DNA of 5,805 bases, taken from assembly GCA_003166055.1 (NCBI GenBank), contig PMWR01000392.1, positions 425 through 6,229 on the forward strand, read 5' to 3'. The notes below the pieces were generated by a model that searched no databases, had not been told where the DNA came from, and was given only the letters and a program-made list of their open reading frames with translations. Positions 1 to 5,000 of this stretch are shown here, one piece after another (the stretch's first letter is position 1; each line of letters starts with the position of its first letter). A program made the translations under genes and the position numbers. This DNA is from Acidobacteriaceae bacterium. GTDB taxonomy: Bacteria > Acidobacteriota > Terriglobia > Terriglobales > Acidobacteriaceae.

Positions 1-29
1 GTAGAGGCAAACCGATCGGAGATTCTGGC

Positions 30-776
30 ATGACGAAATGGATCGTTACAGTCGTAGTGGCAGGATGCGCGGCTTTAGCCGGCGCACAGGGTACCGGGCA
101 AACAAAGCCGTCGGCTACGCCGCCAACCCCCCCCCAGCAGCAGAATCAGGGCCAGCAGGCTCATCCGCGCCGGGTCATGGCTAAGCTCGATGGATTCGAC
201 ATGGCTCCGACGCGGGCAACCGCGAATCAGATTGGAGGAGCGTCGAGGGGCGCAGGCCAGAAACTCGCCCTCTATGCGCCGCACAAAGCAAAGATCTACA
301 CTCTCCGCCCCGCGTTCTCGTGGAAGGGTGATCCGACCGCTGCATACAAGGTCCATGTCCAGGACATCACTGGCGCATTTGCCTGGGATCGGGATGTAAC
401 TGGAACCAGTCTTGCCTACCCCGCCGACGCGCCGCCGCTCACGCCGGGCGGTACTTATCTCTGGAAGGTCGACCCGGTTTCGCCTTTGCTCGGACCTCCT
501 CCGCCGGCAGCCATGATTCTCGTGCTCGGCGGGGCGGAACGCACGCAACTGGATGCGGCGATTAGCCAGCTTCAGGGTACCGGTACCGATCTGGATATGG
601 CGCGTACCCGGCTCTTCTTCAACCAGCGGCTCTGGTACGACGCCGTGATGACCTGTTCCGATCTCATTGCCAAATTTCCACATCGGTCGGACCTGCACGA
701 GATGCGTGCATTACTCTACTACCAACTGCCGGAAACCGAAGCGCTTGCGGATGCGGATTTGGCCCCGTTGAATTAG
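30..776 (+). CDS. Exported protein with Fn3-like domain and TPR-like C-terminal helices (function unknown)
   Basis: The 248-residue frame starts at ATG 30 with a good Shine-Dalgarno (GGAG, 18-21) 8 bases upstream. Residues 1-19 form an export signal: K3, a hydrophobic stretch, then A17-G-A19 before Q20, fitting signal peptidase I. V10-A-G-C13 also reads as a lipobox, but the hydrophobic part before it is very short and the residues after it are not hydrophilic, so I favour plain secretion. Residues 29-46 are a Pro/Gln-rich linker. Residues 92-167 look like a small beta-sandwich of Fn3 type (F97-S-W99, Y106-K-V, W119, Y130-P-A, P139-G-G-T-Y-L-W145). Residues 169-243 are predicted helical, with one TPR-like unit around 191-226. 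No catalytic motif is seen. It is separated from the next gene by 248 bases containing a hairpin, so it is probably not co-transcribed with it. I do not recognise a named family. The gene call is secure; the domain calls are by pattern only. Confidence 0.88.
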   Translation: MTKWIVTVVVAGCAALAGAQGTGQTKPSATPPTPPQQQNQGQQAHPRRVMAKLDGFDMAPTRATANQIGGASRGAGQKLALYAPHKAKIYTLRPAFSWKGDPTAAYKVHVQDITGAFAWDRDVTGTSLAYPADAPPLTPGGTYLWKVDPVSPLLGPPPPAAMILVLGGAERTQLDAAISQLQGTGTDLDMARTRLFFNQRLWYDAVMTCSDLIAKFPHRSDLHEMRALLYYQLPETEALADADLAPLN

Positions 777-818
777 GGCAATTCTCGTTCATGGATAGAC
801 CATGTTTGATGGTGCGCG

Positions 819-845
819 GTGGCAATCTCCTCAGGGGATTGCCAC
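819..845 (+). terminator. Strong hairpin after the first gene, probable transcription terminator
   Basis: Bases 819-830 and 834-845 pair as a 12-base stem with one G-T wobble (828 with 836) around a 3-base loop (TCA, 831-833). It starts 42 bases after the stop of the first gene. The T tract is poor: the only nearby run is four T at 857-860, 11 bases beyond the stem. It could be an atypical intrinsic terminator or an RNA-stabilising 3' hairpin. I saw no second copy of the stem in the window, which argues against a local interspersed repeat. Confidence 0.55.
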
Positions 846-923
846 TCATTGCGGCCTTTTCTCGCCCCATCCTTCATTCGCCTGAATTGCAGCCGGATTT
901 TCATCGGAATTCGCAAATAAGCA

Positions 924-953
924 TTGACTTAGCCGCGACAGGCAGGTTAGAGT
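924..953 (+). promoter_or_regulatory. Candidate sigma-70-type promoter for the lipoprotein / large surface protein pair
   Basis: TTGACT (924-929) matches the -35 consensus at five of six positions. TAGAGT (948-953) matches the -10 consensus at four of six, with an 18-base spacer. Transcription would start near 960, giving a leader of about 65 bases. It lies between the hairpin and the next start codon, where a promoter is expected. The evidence is sequence match only. Confidence 0.45.
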
Positions 954-1022
954 TCGGGCATTCGATTCGATTTCTCCCCGCTCCTGAAAGTCCCCCCTCC
1001 TTCCGGAGTGAATTCTAAGAAC

Positions 1023-1028
1023 GGGTGA
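1023..1028 (+). promoter_or_regulatory. Weak Shine-Dalgarno that favours the second GTG (1034) as lipoprotein start
   Basis: GGGTGA at 1023-1028 lies 5 bases upstream of an in-frame GTG at 1034, while the first GTG at 1025 overlaps it and has no clear site at normal distance. The GGAG at 1005-1008 is 16 bases from 1025, which is too far. An in-frame TAA at 1016-1018 rules out any earlier start. The true start is therefore 1025 or 1034, a difference of three residues that does not affect the signal peptide. Confidence 0.4.
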
Positions 1029-2065
1029 TCCCTGTGACACAGCGTTCGTACGAACAGCGCATAGCTCAACTTGCCGCCCTCGCGTCTCTCGGAGCCGTGC
1101 TGGCATCCGGTTGCGGAACGGTCAGTCCCAATTCGCTGACGAAAGGACCGTCGGGCGCAAGTTCTGCGATCAGCACCGCCGTTTCGAGCGGCGCGCAAAT
1201 GGGCCTGATCTGGAACCCGGCGGATTCGACGCTTCGATCGCTGGTCGGCGTACCGGGCTCGTCACAACTCGGCCCTGCATTGTTCCCTGCGGGAACCTAC
1301 GCCGCGGGAGCGTTTTCAAGCCCGGCGCAAACCGCCCTGCTGATCGATCCGAAGGGCAATCTTCAGGTGATGGCGCTGCCGTCCACGCAGCCGCAGACCG
1401 TGACGGGCAATCTCTCTCCCACGTCCGTCATCGCCTTCGCTCCGCGCGGACAGTATGCGGTGGTGTTTACCCCGGGGGCAACCTCTGTTTTGATGGTCGG
1501 CGGCTTGCCGCAGGCGCCTACTGCTAATGCGGTAACAGCGGCGGCGGTTCAGGGCGCGGCCATCAGCGACGCGGGAACCTTGCTGCTGGCAACCAGCGCA
1601 GGCAGTGGCAGCGTCGCGATTACGGCAATCGGCGCAGACGGAACCCGCTCCACCCTTGCGACACTGGGAGGCTTCGGCGGCATCAGTTTTATCGCCGGAT
1701 CGGAAGATTCTCTTATCGCTGATTCGGCGGCCAATACGCTGGCGCGCTACCACAACGGGGTGGCCGCGACGCTGGCGACGCACGCCAACGGCCTCAACCA
1801 GCCCTTCGCAGTCGCTGCGTCCATGGACGGTCATTGGGCCGTGACGGCAGACCAAGCCGATGCAGTTGTGTTGCGCATCGATCTCACCGGCGCCACCTCG
1901 CCGGCTCAATCCACCTGTGCCTGCACTCCCACGCAATTGTCGGCACTCAGCGGTAACGCGGTCTTCGAACTCGCGGCTCCGGCGGCGACACCGGGATGGA
2001 TCATCGAAGCCGACGGTCCCACCTCGCGCGTCCTGTTCATTCCGCCGGCACGGGGTGGGCAATGA
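1025..2065 (+). CDS. Predicted lipoprotein with beta-propeller-like repeats
   Basis: The frame has 346 residues from GTG 1025 (345 bases of leader-side sequence excluded by the TAA at 1016); GTG 1034 is an equally good or better start. Residues 1-29 form a lipoprotein signal: R7 and R12, a hydrophobic Leu/Ala stretch 16-27, then L26-A-S-G-C30, so C30 is the probable lipidated residue. A Ser/Thr/Gly-rich tether runs to about 58. The rest shows recurring four-strand units of the YncE/SMP-30/WD-like propeller type, at about 59-75, 92-120, 135-160, 176-205, 218-243, 261-288 and 308-338. The clearest is 261-288 with S-M-D-G-H-W-A-V-T-A-D. No active-site residues are evident, so binding or scaffolding is more likely than catalysis. 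Besides C30 the only cysteines are C298 and C300 (C-A-C). The stop overlaps the start of the large surface protein gene, suggesting coupled synthesis. The gene call is secure, the lipoprotein call good, and the propeller call moderate. Confidence 0.88.
   Translation: MIPVTQRSYEQRIAQLAALASLGAVLASGCGTVSPNSLTKGPSGASSAISTAVSSGAQMGLIWNPADSTLRSLVGVPGSSQLGPALFPAGTYAAGAFSSPAQTALLIDPKGNLQVMALPSTQPQTVTGNLSPTSVIAFAPRGQYAVVFTPGATSVLMVGGLPQAPTANAVTAAAVQGAAISDAGTLLLATSAGSGSVAITAIGADGTRSTLATLGGFGGISFIAGSEDSLIADSAANTLARYHNGVAATLATHANGLNQPFAVAASMDGHWAVTADQADAVVLRIDLTGATSPAQSTCACTPTQLSALSGNAVFELAAPAATPGWIIEADGPTSRVLFIPPARGGQ
2052..2065 (+). promoter_or_regulatory. ATGA stop/start overlap with upstream G-rich site: translational coupling
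   Basis: The lipoprotein stop TGA (2063-2065) overlaps the ATG (2062-2064) of the large gene in the ATGA arrangement typical of coupled translation. A G-rich stretch (2052-2059, GGGGTGGG) lies just upstream and could act as a weak ribosome site. An in-frame ATG at 1996 would also be possible, but it would put a long polar stretch before the signal peptide, so 2062 is preferred. Confidence 0.7.
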
Positions 2066-5000
2066 ATCGCCTAATTTTCGGGCTAAGTCTTGCGTGCATT
2101 CCGGTAATTCTCGCCCTCCCATCTCCCGGCTCGCTCCAGACGAACATTGGGGAGTCCGAACCGTTCACCTCGTTCACCCTTCAAGCCTCATCCAATCCCG
2201 TTGTCGTCGGGCAATACACAACGCTCACCGCGACGCTCACCGGGGCCTACGGCACCCCCGCGGGCACGGTCGAATTCTACGTTTCCACCACTACCGATGG
2301 CTGCTCACTCTCCAGCGTCATCGGTACGGTGGAGGGTGAGCTGGGAAGCTATACCGAGAATTACACTCCTTCCCAAACGGGAGCCATTCCCATTTGCGCC
2401 GTCTACATCCCCAGCGACGGCGACGTCTACGCGGCGCAAACGGCCCCGCTTTACCTGCTCAACGTCACGCCGTCGCCTTACTTCTACTCGTTTACCTTGC
2501 AGGGCTTCCCCAATCCCGTTGCCGTGGGGCAAACCACAACGCTGACCGCGTCTCTCTCCGGGTCCAACGGCGTCCCCACGGGCCAGATCCAGTTCTTCGT
2601 TTCCAGCAATGTCGATGGCTGCTCATCCTCGTCCCCCGGCACCTTGATCGGTCAACCGGCGCAGGTCAGTTCGAATACCGGATCCGCTTCCCTGAACTGG
2701 ATTCCCACCCAGACGGGAGCGGCTTCGATTTGCGCCGCCTACATCCCCAACCCCAATGGCGACACCTACGTCTCGCAAATATCCGGAATCTACCAGCTTA
2801 CCGTGGGGGATTCATTCAGCGTGTTTGACCTTGGAGCCTCGCCCAGTCCAGTCGGCCAAGGGAACCTCACTACGCTGACTGCTTTTCTCCTCGGGGCGAA
2901 CGGCGCCGTGCCTGGTAACGTAGCCTTCTACGTCTCCAATAATTCCAATAACACCTGCTCGCCCTATAACAACTCGGCTTACTTCTTCGGCGAGGCGCAG
3001 GTCGTGAATGGAATCGCCACCGTGAATGGCAATGCTTACCAGTCTGGAACCCTTCCGATTTGCGCCGCCTACATTCCCAACCCGTATTACGACGTATACG
3101 GCTCGGCTATATCGGGGCCTTACTCTCTCACCGTCTATTACCCCACCGTCCTCACGGTGAGCGTACCGGCAGCAGGCCTGCAGGGAGTGCCGGTCACCTT
3201 CAACTTCGGCCTCACCACGCCATCCGGGCAGCCCGCGCCTACAGGCACCATCACCCTCACGGATGCGTGCAACAACACCTTTGGCCCGGCCACCGTCACC
3301 GGCCTCTCGACAACGTACAGTCTTCAGGCTGCGCCTTGCGGAAACCAATTTACCGCGACGTACAGCGGAGACAATAACTACGCCTCGCAGCAAGTCGGTA
3401 GCAGTAACGCGAACACGCTCCTCATCGAAAATGGCCTGGATATAATCGGTCCTGGCGCCGTAACCCCCGACGCCTCCACCACAACCACCTTCACCCTCAC
3501 CGGCCCGGGAATCACAGCAAATTCGTTGGTGTCGGTTCAGGGCTTAAGTGAGCCAATTACGCCCACCAGTTTCAACTTGAGCGCTCCCATCCCTCAGCTC
3601 ACGTTTACGTTCCCAAACACATTGGGTACGGGCGAAACGAACCTTTCCCTGGTGGTCCCCGCAGACACGAACAGCGGTTATAGCGTTATCGGCGGTCCGA
3701 TTCAGTTGCAGGTTTACAACTTGTACTCTGACACGGTTACGTCCTCAACTACACCCGCAACGGTCTCCTACGGTTCCCCCCTCACTGCGACTGTCACGCG
3801 TGGGTTGGCCGCGGATGCCGCTGTGCCCGCCGGTCCAGTAAGTTTCACGCTCAACGGAACCGGCGTCGATGCCGGCTACAGTGCCTCGCTTGGAACGGGC
3901 CAGCTTTCGCAGCTCTCAACGCAGCAGGGATCCTACCCGGGGCCTCCGTTTTCCGACCAGATAGACAGCAATGGAACCGCGAAGCTGCTCTCGGCCGATC
4001 TCAATGGCGATGGTTACACCGATGTCGTGGGTATTCCCGGCCAATACTATCCCAACTCTTTCGGCGCCTACTGGACGGCGTCAGGGCCATACCTCCAGGT
4101 TATGCTCAGCACAGGCGCAAATGGCTTGGAAACGGAAGAGCAGGTCTACGCTGGATGCGTGCCTCAGGATTTCGCCGTCGGCGACATCACTGGCGATGGA
4201 ATTCCCGACCTTGTGGTCGTCTGCAACAACAGCGTAACCGGCGCCGTGAACAACCTGGTGGCCTATTACATGCCGGGGATTGCTAATACCAACGGGTCGG
4301 GGCTGGGCACCGGAACCTTCGGGCCGCCCATCGCCTTCGGCGGCAATTCAACCATTGCCGCTCCCACCAACGTCGTCCTGGGACAATTCAACTCGGACGG
4401 GTATCTGGACATCGCGGTCATCGACGGCATCAAGGGAATCGTTCAGGTCATCAGCCCGTTCGGCAATCCTGGCAATTCGTACGGGCCCTACGTGAATTTC
4501 GACACCTCGTATGGCTACGTGCAGAACGCAGGCGCCGCTGACTTCAACAAGGATAACTTCAGCGATCTCGTGCTCGAGGAGTACAGCTACCCAAATAACC
4601 CCTACTACACCACCAACGGAGCAGTTCTTGTGCTCCTGAGCCAGGGCAACGACTACGGCTTCCAATTGAAGAGCGAGACGCCGTTCACTGCTGACACCTA
4701 CTATATGCAGGGGATGACCGTCACGGATGTGAACGGAGATGGATATCCCGATGTCGTCATCACCGATTATGGCCAGCCCAACTACACAAACTACGACGCA
4801 GGCAACCTGCTGATTTTTGAGAATGATCAGCTGGGCGATTTGCCGTTGACCTTCACCTATTCGTCGAGCAATGACCCCGTGATTTCCAACCCCGGCACGG
4901 TTGCCGGCGCACCTTTCCCGTCCCTTTTGCAGCCTTCGTCAACTGCCGCGGCTGCGCCCGGCTGGAACCTTGTTTATACAGGCATCGGCAATTCCAATGG

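Noticed and set aside
75..698. Minus-strand open frame (207 residues) opposite the first gene
   Set aside because: It has no domain pattern and a very Arg-rich composition. The + strand gene has a ribosome site, signal peptide and beta-domain pattern.
791..1018. 75-codon + strand open frame in the spacer, in the same frame as the lipoprotein and ending just before its start
   Set aside because: It has no ribosome site at proper distance, runs through the hairpin and the promoter-like boxes, and its translation has no recognisable pattern.
1316..2122. Long open frame on the minus strand (268 residues) opposite the lipoprotein gene
   Set aside because: It is Arg/Gly/Cys-rich low-quality sequence typical of the antisense of a GC-rich gene. 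The + strand frame has a lipobox, propeller repeats and an ATGA link to the next gene.
2062..2124. Possible lipoprotein signal in the large protein (C12)
   Set aside because: The residues before C12 (S-L-A) do not fit a lipobox well and the hydrophobic stretch continues after it, so a normal Sec signal is more likely.
2173..3135. Regular spacing of similar DNA blocks, as in a repeat array
   Set aside because: The blocks are diverged, in-frame protein repeats of 104-111 codons, not short identical repeats with unique spacers, so this is not CRISPR.
2812..3393. Minus-strand open frame (193 residues) inside the large gene
   Set aside because: The + strand here encodes clear Ig-like repeats with conserved cysteines; the minus frame is a shadow.
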